DNA of 64,000 nucleotides. Source: Bradyrhizobium sp. CCBAU 53338. GTDB taxonomy: Bacteria; Pseudomonadota; Alphaproteobacteria; Rhizobiales; Xanthobacteraceae. Positions 25,887-34,804 of the stretch are shown in pieces. The stretch lies in assembly GCF_015291665.1 (NCBI RefSeq), contig NZ_CP030049.1, forward strand, positions 1-64,000, written 5' to 3'. The notes beneath the pieces are model-generated. The model saw nothing but the letters and a program-made list of their open reading frames with translations. It was not told the DNA's origin and searched no databases. The translations under genes were made by a program, and so were the position numbers. Each line of letters starts with the position of its first letter. Positions within the stretch are counted from its first letter, which is position 1.

Positions 25887-27212
25887 CTAATCGATCTCGC
25901 GGCCGGCTTTTTCCGTTGCTGCCAACAAAGCAATGAGCGTGATGACGAGGGCTCCGGTCACGTAGGCTGGAATCGCATACGTGTCGGGATACTCTCTCAA
26001 CAAGGTGGCGAAGATCAGCGGGGCAAAACCGCCACCGAGGACACCTGCGAAGGTGTAGGCGAGCGAGGACCCCGTGTATCGCACACGTGTTGGAAACTGC
26101 TCAGTGACGAAAGCACCTTGCGGACCAAACATCGCGGCTTGAAACACCATGCCGACTGAAACTGCGGCAATGATGATGGCTGGTGATTTTGTATCGAACA
26201 AGCCGAACAGGAGGAAGCTGCCGATGATAGATGCCAGAGCACCGAGCCCATAGACAGTGCGTCGACCAATCCGGTCAGAGAGCGCCGCAAGCAGGGGAAC
26301 GGATATGGCATGCACGCCGGCGCCGATCAGAACAGCGGTCAGGGCCAATGTGCGGCTCAAACCCAGCTTCTGAGTGACATACGTCAAGGTGAATACGGCA
26401 AGCAGTCCATACACCACGTCCGAACCGATTCGAACGCTACCGGCCACTAACAGGTTGCGCCAATGGTCCCTCAGGACCTCGGCAACCGGCGCCTTGGTCG
26501 TCGCATGGCCGGCCTGCAGCTGATGGAAGTGGGGTGTTTCCTCAACGCTCCAGCGGATCCAGAATCCGAAGAACACCAGCACGGTGCTGGCCAGAAACGG
26601 AAGGCGCCAGCCCCAGGACAGGAAATCGGCCTCATTCAGCAGCGTCGTCGTGACGGCGATGGCCCCTGCGGCGAGAAGAGTACCGGCAGAGGGGCCGACT
26701 TGCGTCCACGACGCATTGAGCCCGCGATTTTGTGGCTTGCCATGCTCCACGGAAAGAAGGATGGCGCCAGCCCACTCGCCACCGAGCGCGATGCCCTGAA
26801 TGGTCCTGAGACTAACGAGCAGCAGGGGCGCGGCGATTCCGATGCTCCCGTACGTAGGCAGCAAGCCCATCGCCAGGGTAGAAATGCCCATCAAAGCGAG
26901 CGTATAGACGAGGACGGCACGACGCCCGACCTTATCTCCGAGGCGACCGAAGATAATTCCGCCGATGGGACGCGAGATGTAACCTACGGCATAAGTCGAA
27001 AACGCAAGAATTGTACCGACAATCGGATCAAATGACGGGAAAAAGAGCTTATTGAAGATCAGAGCTGCCATGGAATTGTAGATTACGAACTCGTACCATT
27101 CCAGCGAGGTACCCACCATGCTGGCGAGTGCAAGCCGCGTCATCTTTCCTGCCGTGCTTGGGCCGACAGTGTCGAGCTGCGGCGTCAATGTCGTCTCTGC
27201 GCTTGTCGTCAT
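25887..27212 (-). CDS. MFS transporter, metabolite:H+ symporter (MHS) type
   Basis: A 441-aa inner-membrane carrier with 12 predicted helices. The N-terminal GTSLEWYEFVIY and GRLGDKVGRRAVLVYTL motifs are characteristic of the MHS subgroup (ShiA, ProP, aromatic-acid carriers). ATG 27212 is chosen because AGGAG lies 7 nt upstream; the longer frame is rejected. It probably imports the substrate of the hyu/RraA cluster. Confidence 0.9.
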   Translation of the reverse strand: MTTSAETTLTPQLDTVGPSTAGKMTRLALASMVGTSLEWYEFVIYNSMAALIFNKLFFPSFDPIVGTILAFSTYAVGYISRPIGGIIFGRLGDKVGRRAVLVYTLALMGISTLAMGLLPTYGSIGIAAPLLLVSLRTIQGIALGGEWAGAILLSVEHGKPQNRGLNASWTQVGPSAGTLLAAGAIAVTTTLLNEADFLSWGWRLPFLASTVLVFFGFWIRWSVEETPHFHQLQAGHATTKAPVAEVLRDHWRNLLVAGSVRIGSDVVYGLLAVFTLTYVTQKLGLSRTLALTAVLIGAGVHAISVPLLAALSDRIGRRTVYGLGALASIIGSFLLFGLFDTKSPAIIIAAVSVGMVFQAAMFGPQGAFVTEQFPTRVRYTGSSLAYTFAGVLGGGFAPLIFATLLREYPDTYAIPAYVTGALVITLIALLAATEKAGREID

Positions 27213-27295
27213 CCCTATCTCCTGCGCGTTATCATTTGATCTGCCCGTCGTTGGCGCCCCGGCAAGCGTCACGACGTTTGATTGGTGATTGTGCT

Positions 27296-27655
27296 CTATG
27301 GGCTAGTGGATTGCCTCTGATAGACAGCGTGGTGCCTATTGCGGGTATGCGGCCTCACTTCGCTTGCCCATCTGCCCGCCTCGACTGCCTTTGCCCATTC
27401 GGCGCTCTTCAAGACGTCCGGATGGTCAATCTCATAAATGGCCGTATAGATCGGCTTGGGCGCCGGCATATCCTTGATGCCGTTGGCAATGGCGAACGCG
27501 AAGGGAACTCCTTTGACGCGCGTAACGCTGTGAACCCCTGGCACTTTCAGGAGATGCGGGACATGTTCCCCATCGTACACCTCGTTGAAGAGATCTTCGT
27601 GCGCAGGATCGACGTCCATTGAAGCAATCAGGACAAAGCGGGATTGGATCGGCAT
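27296..27655 (-). CDS. EthD/ABM-like small protein
   Basis: A 119-aa protein with the pattern VLIASMDVDPAHEDLFNEVYDGEHVPHLLKVPGV, similar to dimeric alpha-beta-barrel proteins (EthD, DUF4286-like) that accompany P450 and aromatic degradation genes. ATG 27655 follows GGAG by 6 nt. It begins 14 nt after hyuB on the same strand. Role unknown, perhaps a small-molecule-binding or isomerase subunit. Confidence 0.78.
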   Translation of the reverse strand: MPIQSRFVLIASMDVDPAHEDLFNEVYDGEHVPHLLKVPGVHSVTRVKGVPFAFAIANGIKDMPAPKPIYTAIYEIDHPDVLKSAEWAKAVEAGRWASEVRPHTRNRHHAVYQRQSTSP

Positions 27656-27669
27656 CAAGCGCTCCGTTG

Positions 27670-29331
27670 CTACTTGTGAGGAGGAGTGTATTCAAAGCCG
27701 TAGTCACGTTTCGCCGCCTCCGGCGTTACGTAACCGTCCAGCACGTCGTTGAGGATCGCCTCCCGGTCCCGACGTTTAACGTCACCGAATCCGCCGCCGC
27801 CGGGTAGCGAGAGCGTTAAAACCGTATCTGGCGGCAACATGCGGCTCAGCTTGGGGCGGACCTCCTCGCCATTCGAACTGGCGATCGAACCGGTCGCGCC
27901 GGATTTGCCATCGTACAAACCTGGTGCTGGATAGTGACATCGATCGTACATGCCTGAGAAGAGATAGGGCTTCTCGGTCAGAACCTCGACTTCCATTGTC
28001 TGGCCCAAGCCACCACGATGTTCGCCGGCTCCGCCGGAGTCAGGTCGAAGCGCTCTTTGCCGTACGACCAGAGGCGTCAAAGCTTCGATGATTTCCACGG
28101 GCACACCGGCGACACCGCTTGGATAGGAGGTGGCCGAGAGGCCATCGAGTCCCTTGAGGGCGCCAGTTCCGCCGGTAGAGAACCAAGTGTACGAGAAGAA
28201 CTGATTGTCGCGCTTATCGAAGCCGCTGATATGCGTATTCCAGAGACTGTCGGCGCCGGGTGCCATCACCTTATCCGGCAGGATACCTGACAACGCGCCC
28301 ATGATGGCTGAAGGGAGGAAGTGACCGACCGTATGACGGCCAGCGACGGCAGCAGGATGCTGAGCGTTGAGGATTGACCCGACGGCGGCGATCGTGCGTA
28401 TCGGCGTGAACGAACCGGCGTTATTGGGCACGTCTGGCGCAATTGCGCACTTCACGCCATAGGTGGTGTAAGCAACGGTATAATTGAAACCGACGTTGAT
28501 ACCGAGATCAACCGTTGAGGAAGACCCTTCATAGTCGACGATGACCTCATCGTCCTTGATAGTGACCTTGGCCTGAATCTCGATCGGCTTGTCGAACCCG
28601 TCAATGGTGATCTTGAACGGATGCGATCCGTTGGGCAGAGCCGTAATGGCGGCTCTCATCGCCCTTTCGGTGCGCGCGACGATGGCGTCTGCCACCCCTT
28701 CGATATCCGCAAGATCGAACTCTTCGAGGAAAGACTTGAGCTGCTTTGCTCCGACTTCGTTCGCGGTGATCTGTGCATGAATATCGCCAATCACTTCATC
28801 GGGGGTCCGCACGTTGGCCGCGATCAGCCGATAAACGGCTTCGACGGGTTCTCCTTTCGAATGCAACTTCATGATCGGGATGAAGAGACCCTCCTCATAG
28901 ACGGAGCGGGCATCACACGACAGCCCCCTGCCGCCGATATCGAGCGCGTGACAGCAGTTTGCAAAAAGCGCAACGACTCGCCCATTGTGGAATACGGGCG
29001 TTGCAATCGTGATGTCGTGAAGCTGAGAGACCGTAATCCAAGGATCATTCGTGATGATGACGTCCCCGGGCTGGAGCGTATCCAGCGGAAACGTCTTCAA
29101 GATGTGTTCCATTCCTGTCGCCATGGAATTGATGTGCCCCGGCGAGCCCGTGACCGATTGGGCCACCATCCGGCCGCGGCGATCGAACACGCACGCAGAA
29201 AGGTCTTCGGCGTCCCGGACGATGGACGTAAAGGACGAACGCATCAGGGCCGCGGCCTGCTCGTTCACGGCGGCAATGAGCCGCCCCCACATGATATCGA
29301 GCGTAATGGGGTCCAGTTCCTTGGCGCTCAT
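27670..29331 (-). CDS. hyuB: Hydantoinase B / oxoprolinase-family subunit
   Basis: A 553-aa HyuB-family protein (N-methylhydantoinase, acetone or acetophenone carboxylase beta-type). It has the usual N-terminus LDPITLDIMWGRLIAAVNE and LSACVFDRRGRMVAQSVTGSPGH as well as the C-terminal GGGGFGD. It partners the HyuA-family protein; the genes overlap by ATGA. It may hydrolyse a cyclic amide or carboxylate a ketone using ATP; the sequence does not say which. Confidence 0.92.
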   Translation of the reverse strand: MSAKELDPITLDIMWGRLIAAVNEQAAALMRSSFTSIVRDAEDLSACVFDRRGRMVAQSVTGSPGHINSMATGMEHILKTFPLDTLQPGDVIITNDPWITVSQLHDITIATPVFHNGRVVALFANCCHALDIGGRGLSCDARSVYEEGLFIPIMKLHSKGEPVEAVYRLIAANVRTPDEVIGDIHAQITANEVGAKQLKSFLEEFDLADIEGVADAIVARTERAMRAAITALPNGSHPFKITIDGFDKPIEIQAKVTIKDDEVIVDYEGSSSTVDLGINVGFNYTVAYTTYGVKCAIAPDVPNNAGSFTPIRTIAAVGSILNAQHPAAVAGRHTVGHFLPSAIMGALSGILPDKVMAPGADSLWNTHISGFDKRDNQFFSYTWFSTGGTGALKGLDGLSATSYPSGVAGVPVEIIEALTPLVVRQRALRPDSGGAGEHRGGLGQTMEVEVLTEKPYLFSGMYDRCHYPAPGLYDGKSGATGSIASSNGEEVRPKLSRMLPPDTVLTLSLPGGGGFGDVKRRDREAILNDVLDGYVTPEAAKRDYGFEYTPPHK

Positions 29332-31391
29332 CGGGCCACCTCGAGATCGACAATGAGATTACGGTTCTGATCGACGCTAATTTCGCCGGGTCCGTTGATA
29401 ACAACGGTCGATTCACGTTCTTCGATGATGGCTGGCCCCTGCAGGCGATCACCGGCTCCAAGGCGATAACGGTCGTAGACCGGCACGTCGATGAGTCCTG
29501 CGTCAGGGACGTAGATCTTTCTGGAGCCCTTGAGTGGACCGTCGGACTTCGACGTATTGACCGGTAGCTTGAAGTCAGGCTTGGGCCCCGATGCGACCAC
29601 TCGCCATGACATCACGTCGATTGGCGTGTTGGGTACGGTATGTCCGTAGAGTTCGGTGTAGACCCGCTCGAACGAAGCGGTGATTTCCGCGATGCTGTCT
29701 GGCCCAAGTTTACCGGAGGGAATCGGCACACGGATGTCAAAGCCTTGCTTGCGGTAGCGCATATCGGCCCAGCGACGGAACGAGACCTCTCGATCACCCA
29801 TTGAATGAGCAAGACGGCTTCGCCCCTCCTCCTCCATTTCTTTGAGAGACCGATTGACTGCGCCCCAATCCAGTTGTTCCAGCCGTGCCGGGCTTGATCG
29901 CACAAAGTCAAATGCCAGTGGCGCGGTGAGGAAGCCGACGGCCGACATGACGCCCGCACCGAACGGATAGATGATCTTCGGCAACTTCAGGACGCGCGCG
30001 ACGCCGTAGGCGTGAACCGGCCCCGCGCCACCAAACGCAAACATCGGAAACTGGGAAATGGTGCGCCCCCGCTCGATGGCGTGGATGCGTGCAGCAGAAG
30101 CCATTGCTTCGTTTGCCAGTTGATGGATTCCCCAGGCTGCGGCTATCGTGTCGAGATCAAGCGAGGCCCCGACTTGTTCGTTAATGGCACGTTCTGCGGC
30201 GGTCTTGTCGAGCTTCATATCTCCGCCGAGGAAGAAGCCTGCATTGAGGTAACCGAGCAGCAGATCGGCATCAGTGACCGTTGGTCGTTCCCCGCCCGCC
30301 CCGTAGCAGGCAGGTCCTGGCACGGATCCGGCGCTATGCGGCCCGACCTTGAGGCGGCCGAGTGCATCGATCTGCGCGATCGAACCGCCGCCCGTGCCGA
30401 TCTCGATCATTTCGATGACGGGCACCTTGACTGGGAGACCGCTGCCTTTCTTGAACTGATATTGCCGATCGACCTCGAATTCCGGGGCCAGCAGAGGCTC
30501 GCCATCGACGATGAGGCAGGCCTTGGCGGTGGTGCCGCCCATGTCAAAAGAGAGCACGTCTGAAAGTCCGAGTGACTTGGCATAATGTGCCGCAGCCAAC
30601 GCGCCGGCCGCAGGTCCCGACTCAACAAGACGGATCGGCGCTTCGATGGCTTGGCTGGCGGTGAGCAGACCGCCATTCGATTGCATCACATAAAGACCGG
30701 CTGCATCGCTGAGCTCGTCGCGCGTACGCGCTTCGAGCCGCGTCAGATATTTCTCGGCGATGCTCTTGACATAGACATTGCAGAGCGCCGTCGTCGAACG
30801 CTCGAATTCCCTGATTTCCGGGGAGATGTCGCTGGAGAGAGTTATCGCAACGCCGGGGAGCTTTTCCCGTAGGATGCGGCCAACGATGCGCTCGTGATCC
30901 GGACAAACGTAGGCGTTGATGAGACTGACGGCAACCGCTTCGATGCCTATTCTGCGCATCTCCTCGGCGATGCGCGCGACGTCGTCTTCGTTGGGGGCCT
31001 GGCGGATTGTTCCATCCGACAGAATTCGCTCGGCAATCTCAAACCGGTGACGCCGCCGGGCAATCGGGGCGGGACGACGCAGCCGAAGGTCGTACATGTC
31101 GTAGCGGTGCTCGCGCGCAATTTCGACGGCATCGCGGAATCCGCGGGTCGTGACGAGAGCGGTCAGCGCCCCCTTTCTCTCGATCAGCGCGTTGGTGAAA
31201 AGCGTCGTCCCATGCACAACATGCGAAACTTGGCCTGCATCACCGTTGATGACCTGCTTAATTCCATTGATTACGCCATTGTCAGGCTGATCTGGAGTTG
31301 TCAGGACCTTACCGAGCCGAAATAAACCGGTCTCATCGTCGACCAGGACGATATCTGTGAAAGTTCCCCCAATATCGGCGCCTAAACGCAT
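29328..31391 (-). CDS. hyuA: Hydantoinase A / oxoprolinase-family ATPase subunit
   Basis: A 687-aa protein of the HyuA/AcxA family with the sugar-kinase/actin-like ATP fold: N-terminal GADIGGTFTDIVLVDD, LSFDMGGTTAK near residue 280 and a C-terminal FGGAGP region. ATG 31391 has GGAGGAG directly upstream, so the short upstream extension is rejected. It is the first gene of an operon running hyuA, hyuB, EthD-like and probably on to the MFS, aldolase and cupin genes. Confidence 0.92.
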   Translation of the reverse strand: MRLGADIGGTFTDIVLVDDETGLFRLGKVLTTPDQPDNGVINGIKQVINGDAGQVSHVVHGTTLFTNALIERKGALTALVTTRGFRDAVEIAREHRYDMYDLRLRRPAPIARRRHRFEIAERILSDGTIRQAPNEDDVARIAEEMRRIGIEAVAVSLINAYVCPDHERIVGRILREKLPGVAITLSSDISPEIREFERSTTALCNVYVKSIAEKYLTRLEARTRDELSDAAGLYVMQSNGGLLTASQAIEAPIRLVESGPAAGALAAAHYAKSLGLSDVLSFDMGGTTAKACLIVDGEPLLAPEFEVDRQYQFKKGSGLPVKVPVIEMIEIGTGGGSIAQIDALGRLKVGPHSAGSVPGPACYGAGGERPTVTDADLLLGYLNAGFFLGGDMKLDKTAAERAINEQVGASLDLDTIAAAWGIHQLANEAMASAARIHAIERGRTISQFPMFAFGGAGPVHAYGVARVLKLPKIIYPFGAGVMSAVGFLTAPLAFDFVRSSPARLEQLDWGAVNRSLKEMEEEGRSRLAHSMGDREVSFRRWADMRYRKQGFDIRVPIPSGKLGPDSIAEITASFERVYTELYGHTVPNTPIDVMSWRVVASGPKPDFKLPVNTSKSDGPLKGSRKIYVPDAGLIDVPVYDRYRLGAGDRLQGPAIIEERESTVVINGPGEISVDQNRNLIVDLEVAR

Positions 31392-32372
31392 CCGCTCCTC
31401 CAAATTCAGGATTTGGTAGGATTAGCGACTATGGGGTGACAGCCGAATTACCGTTTGGGCAATCCAGCTTTAAGGGAGCATTAGTCCTCCGCCCGCGGCT
31501 GCCTGCTGCGGCGGCGGCGTGCCCGACGCCCCCTTCTTGATCATCGTGTGAGAAGAGTTCCTCCCGTTCCGTGCCCATCTAAGCAGCCTCTTCTCCAGAG
31601 TCTTGATGCGTACGGTGACAAGCCTGGGAGGGCCAATCTGTCACGCGACAAAGTCAGCAAGGCCGTATTTCGCGAGAGATCCGGAGACGATGGCGAAGCC
31701 TGGATCTCTGCGACTGATTCACGGACGCGAGCGTCTGTGCCGGGAGAAGCGTACGCGGCCTGCCTTTCGTTTCCAGCAAATCGGAAGGAGCGGCGGGAGC
31801 TCGTCTCGTTTGTGGAGTTCGGGAAAGACCGATTGCTGGAGAAGGGGTTCGCAACGCGCAGCGTAGTCGCGCTCGAGCGCTTCCGTCAGCCGTTGTCCAG
31901 TGGATCAGACCGACCGGTCGGTGCCTGCGCAGGGCTGGGACCAGCAACAACATTAGTGCTTCGCACCTCCTTGACAACGCGCGTGACGATCTCGGAGGTC
32001 AACTCACGCTTCATCTCGCATCAGCTCCGCTATCCTTGCCGTAGTCATCGACGCCGAGTTGCCTTGCCCGGCACGGTCGTGTTGGTTGTCCTTGCAGATG
32101 CGCGAAAAATGATCCGCGCAGATTTCCTCGAATTTGTCCCAGCTCGGCGGCGGACGAAGCTGTTCGTTGTTGGCTCCAGACATGTTTCTGGATTCCGACC
32201 CGCCTGGTTAGTCGTGACTGGCGGCACCCTCGGTGCTGGTCCCAAATGGCTGCCCCTGACGAGTCAAAGAGCTTCCCAAATAGATTATCATAGGAACTTT
32301 CACAACTAATAGCTGCATATTTTGGTTACATATCCCGTTGATATATTTACGGCACTAGAAAATGGAATAAGT
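31392..32372. other. Long intergenic stretch, no gene supported
   Basis: About 1 kb upstream of hyuA. A 253-codon plus-strand frame (31548-32309) exists but has composition and antisense overlaps typical of chance frames in GC-rich DNA, and no recognisable domain. The last 100 nt are AT-rich. It may be a decayed element; I see no terminal repeats. Confidence 0.5.
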
Positions 32373-32489
32373 GCTCTTGAGAGCAAATTATCGCACATAA
32401 AGCGCTCTTAAAAGCAAAATATGGCAAACTGCAGGAAATTGCTGTATGCTCTTAAGAGCATAATAATCTGCTTAATGGCCTTCAAGAGC
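32373..32489. repeat. Repeated palindromes upstream of hipB-like gene
   Basis: Three copies of a 12-bp palindrome, GCTCTTGAGAGC (32373), GCTCTTAAAAGC (32404) and GCTCTTAAGAGC (32448), plus a degenerate GCCTTCAAGAGC (32478) just before the start codon. Start-to-start distances are 31, 44 and 30 bp, about 3, 4 and 3 helical turns. This is the layout expected for cooperative autorepression by a HipB-type antitoxin. Confidence 0.7.
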
Positions 32490-32831
32490 ATGGTAGCAAC
32501 CAACAAACTTCAAAAGGCGCCCCCTTACCCGGTGTCACGGACGCTCACGCAATTGGGAGCGGATCTGCGTACTGCACGCATCCGCCGCAACATGACCATG
32601 CAGGACGCAGCCAGCAGAATTGGAACGGGCGTGCGCGCTGTTATGGACGCCGAAAAGGGCAAAGCATCGACGGGTATCGTGGTGTATGCCGGGCTGCTGT
32701 GGCTCTACGATATGCTCCAGCCCCTCGAAGAACTCGCTGACCCCTCAAAGGACAGGGAAGGGATTGCTCTGCAAGCGACGCGGGAACGCAAGCGGGCGCG
32801 CAAGTCCGGAGGGCTCGACAATGACTTCTAA
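32490..32831 (+). CDS. HipB-like XRE-family antitoxin/regulator
   Basis: A 113-aa helix-turn-helix protein: LGADLRTARIRRNMTMQDAASRIGTGVRAVMDAEKG. Length, the C-terminal basic tail and the hipA remnant that starts within its 3' end make it an antitoxin of HipAB type. ATG 32490 is placed directly behind the operator-like repeats; the longer frame would start among them. Its toxin partner is broken, so it may now be an orphan. Confidence 0.82.
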   Translation: MVATNKLQKAPPYPVSRTLTQLGADLRTARIRRNMTMQDAASRIGTGVRAVMDAEKGKASTGIVVYAGLLWLYDMLQPLEELADPSKDREGIALQATRERKRARKSGGLDNDF

Positions 32832-33741
32832 AGCAACACCGAATGCTTCGTCTACATCACGCTGCCGTGTCAGACCGAACCGATAACCGCCGGCCCGATT
32901 CTAGCTCGCTAAGGATCGCCGTGGCAATGCATTGGCTCGCTTCGTCTACGGCAAGTTGTACCTCTCAAACGGAGATGCGGTCGCGATTGATCCTATCGAG
33001 CTTGAATTATCGGATGAGACTTACGAAACAGGCCGACTGAATGGCGGTCTTTGGCGCGTTACGCGATGCAAGCTCGGACTATTGGGGTCGCCGCGTCATC
33101 GAGAAGCATGCCGGGGTTCCCCAGCTTGGCGAACTCGACTATCTGCTGAATTCAGCCGACGACGGCGTAGGGGCGCTTGGTTTGGACTTGGTCAACAACC
33201 TCCGGCACCACGTCGCAAATTCAACAAGACGCTCGAACTTGCAAAGCTTCAGGAAATCGCCGAAGCCTTGATGCTCTAGGAAGATGTAAAACCGAGGAAG
33301 GCGCCCAGGTTCGAGACTGGATGCTGCTCGGCACCTCCATGGGCGGAGCCCGTCCGAAAGCTGTCGTCGAAGATGACCACGGATTCTGGATCGCAAAGTT
33401 CAATCGTCCGGACGACCGCTGGAACAACACTCGCGTCGAACGCGCGATGCTCGAGTTGGCCAAGGTTTGCAGCGAAGGACGTTCTTCTCGTCAAGCGCTT
33501 TGATCGCACGTAGACGGGCAAGGGATATTTGCGTTCGCGGATGATCAGCGGGCTAACCGGTTTGCGAGCTGATGAAGCCGTCGAGATGCGCGATCGCTGG
33601 TCCTATGTGTTGATGGCGGAAGAGATGCGCCGGGTCACGGAGGAGCCGGGAAAGGATGCGAAAGAACTTTTTCGACGCATGACGTTCAATGCACTGATTT
33701 CCAACGTCGACGATCAGCCGGCCGCGTGCATCACTACGGAC
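32821..33741 (+). pseudogene. hipA: hipA toxin remnant, multiply frameshifted and truncated
   Basis: Pieces in all three plus frames read as consecutive HipA segments: FVYITLPCQTEPITAG, then KDRRGNALARFVYGKLYLS, DASSDYWGRRVIEKH, RKFNKTLELAKLQEIAEAL, DWMLLGTSMGGARPKAVVE, LLVKRF, DRWSYVLMAEEMRRV and FRRMTFNALISNVDD. At least four frameshifts and several stops (for instance a TAG in place of Glu at about 32901) separate them. The C-terminal third, with the remaining kinase residues, is missing. HipA kinases phosphorylate glutamyl-tRNA synthetase or similar targets; this copy cannot. Confidence 0.88.
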
Positions 33742-33780
33742 GCGACCGACTTCGTTCAAGGAGTGCAATGAGCTCGGCCA

Positions 33781-34068
33781 TTATGGCTTGCCTTTCTTGG
33801 CTTTCGCCACAATGGCATCCAGATCGACGGCGGACTTCGGGGCGGCGTGGCCCGAGGAGAGATTGCTGTCTGCATCGAGCTTGATGCCGAGAGCATCAAG
33901 GACGCGAAGGATGAGCCCGAGTTCTGCGCGCTGGTGGCCATGCTCGACTTCGATGATCCATTGGCGACTGACACCAACCTGTTTAGCTAGCGTCGACTGA
34001 TCGAGCTTGAGGCGCTTGCGCCGGTCGCGGATGACGGCGCCAAGATCGGCTGCGGTACGTGTGAGCAT
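33781..34068 (-). CDS. Orphan HipB/Y4mF-like XRE antitoxin
   Basis: A 95-aa protein with helix-turn-helix LGAVIRDRRKRLKLDQSTLAKQVGVSRQWIIEVEHGHQ and the ALGIKLDAD C-terminal pattern of HipB/Y4mF antitoxins. On its strand the next sequence is the opposite-facing hipA remnant, so its own toxin gene is absent. Four operator-like repeats lie upstream. It may persist as a free regulator. Confidence 0.85.
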   Translation of the reverse strand: MLTRTAADLGAVIRDRRKRLKLDQSTLAKQVGVSRQWIIEVEHGHQRAELGLILRVLDALGIKLDADSNLSSGHAAPKSAVDLDAIVAKAKKGKP

Positions 34069-34078
34069 GGAACATCCA

Positions 34079-34176
34079 AATGTCAGCGATCGCTTACATT
34101 ACCGTGTCGCCGTTCGCTGACAATCGGAAATGTCAGCGTTTGACAACATTTTAGAATGTCGCCGATCGACGACATC
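34079..34176. repeat. Array of four 22-bp operator-like repeats
   Basis: Copies begin at 34079, 34103, 34129 and 34155 (spacing 24, 26, 26 bp). The pattern is AATGTC-N10-ACATT-like, e.g. ends AATGT/ACATT at 34079 and 34129; the copy at 34155 contains ATGTCG/CGACAT and that at 34103 TGTC/GACA. The array starts 10 nt upstream of the Y4mF-like gene, so its product probably binds here. Confidence 0.7.
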
Positions 34177-34431
34177 TGCGCCGGGATGTCCAATCATTTG
34201 AGACGCCGACAGCGGCTTAGTTTGGCATTGACCAAGCAAGCGGCGACCCCGCTCGACCGCAGCTGGGTTTTTTCCGCTTTTGGTTTTCCGACCGTTGCCA
34301 GGGACCTCGCCCGTTGAGAATCGACTTGGGGAGTTAAGTTGGGTTATGTGAACGTTTCGGTTGATCCATTGGTCACTTATGTCCTCTTCGGCCCTTTTTT
34401 GGATAGTTTCTTCGGAACCATTCGAACCGTG

Positions 34432-34460
34432 TTGACATTGTGTACACGAATGCAATATAA
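34432..34460 (+). promoter_or_regulatory. Sigma-70 promoter of the tacAT pair with internal palindrome
   Basis: TTGACA (34432-34437) and ATATAA (34455-34460) are 17 bp apart. The spacer holds the perfect palindrome GTGTACAC (34440-34447), placed where an antitoxin could block polymerase. A GAGGAG ribosome site follows at about 34476, 8 nt before the ATG. Confidence 0.7.
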
Positions 34461-34489
34461 CGCTTCATAAGAAGTGAGGAGTAACCGCA

Positions 34490-34804
34490 ATGGAAGCAGC
34501 ACTACAGCGCCCTGCGGCGCGAGTAAGGTCGCGCCGCGTCCGGAGCGAAACCAATATCCACATTCGCGCTACCGCACAGGTAAAGCACTTGATCGATACC
34601 GCTGCAGTGGCGGTGGGCAAGACGCTTAGCGAATTCATGCTGGATAGTGCGCGGCAACATGCCATCGATGTGCTTTTGGACCAAAGGTTATTTGTCCTTG
34701 ATCCAGAGAAGCACGATGCCTTCTTGAATGCACTTGATAACCCGCCTCCGGCCGGGACCAAGTTGAAGGCACTGATGAAGCGTAAGCCGCTTTGGCAGAA
34801 GTAA
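34490..34804 (+). CDS. DUF1778 (TacA-type) antitoxin
   Basis: A 104-aa ribbon-helix-helix protein: SETNIHIRATAQVKHLIDTAAVAVGKTLSEFMLDSARQHA is the classic DUF1778 N-terminus, followed by a C-terminal toxin-neutralising tail (LDPEKHDAFLNALDNPP). It overlaps the GNAT toxin gene by 13 nt and has its own promoter with an internal palindrome, consistent with autoregulation. Confidence 0.9.
   Translation: MEAALQRPAARVRSRRVRSETNIHIRATAQVKHLIDTAAVAVGKTLSEFMLDSARQHAIDVLLDQRLFVLDPEKHDAFLNALDNPPPAGTKLKALMKRKPLWQK

Noticed and set aside
31548..32309. 253-codon plus-strand frame as a possible gene
   Set aside because: No recognisable domain, no ribosome site, and similar frames on the other strand; looks like chance or decayed DNA.
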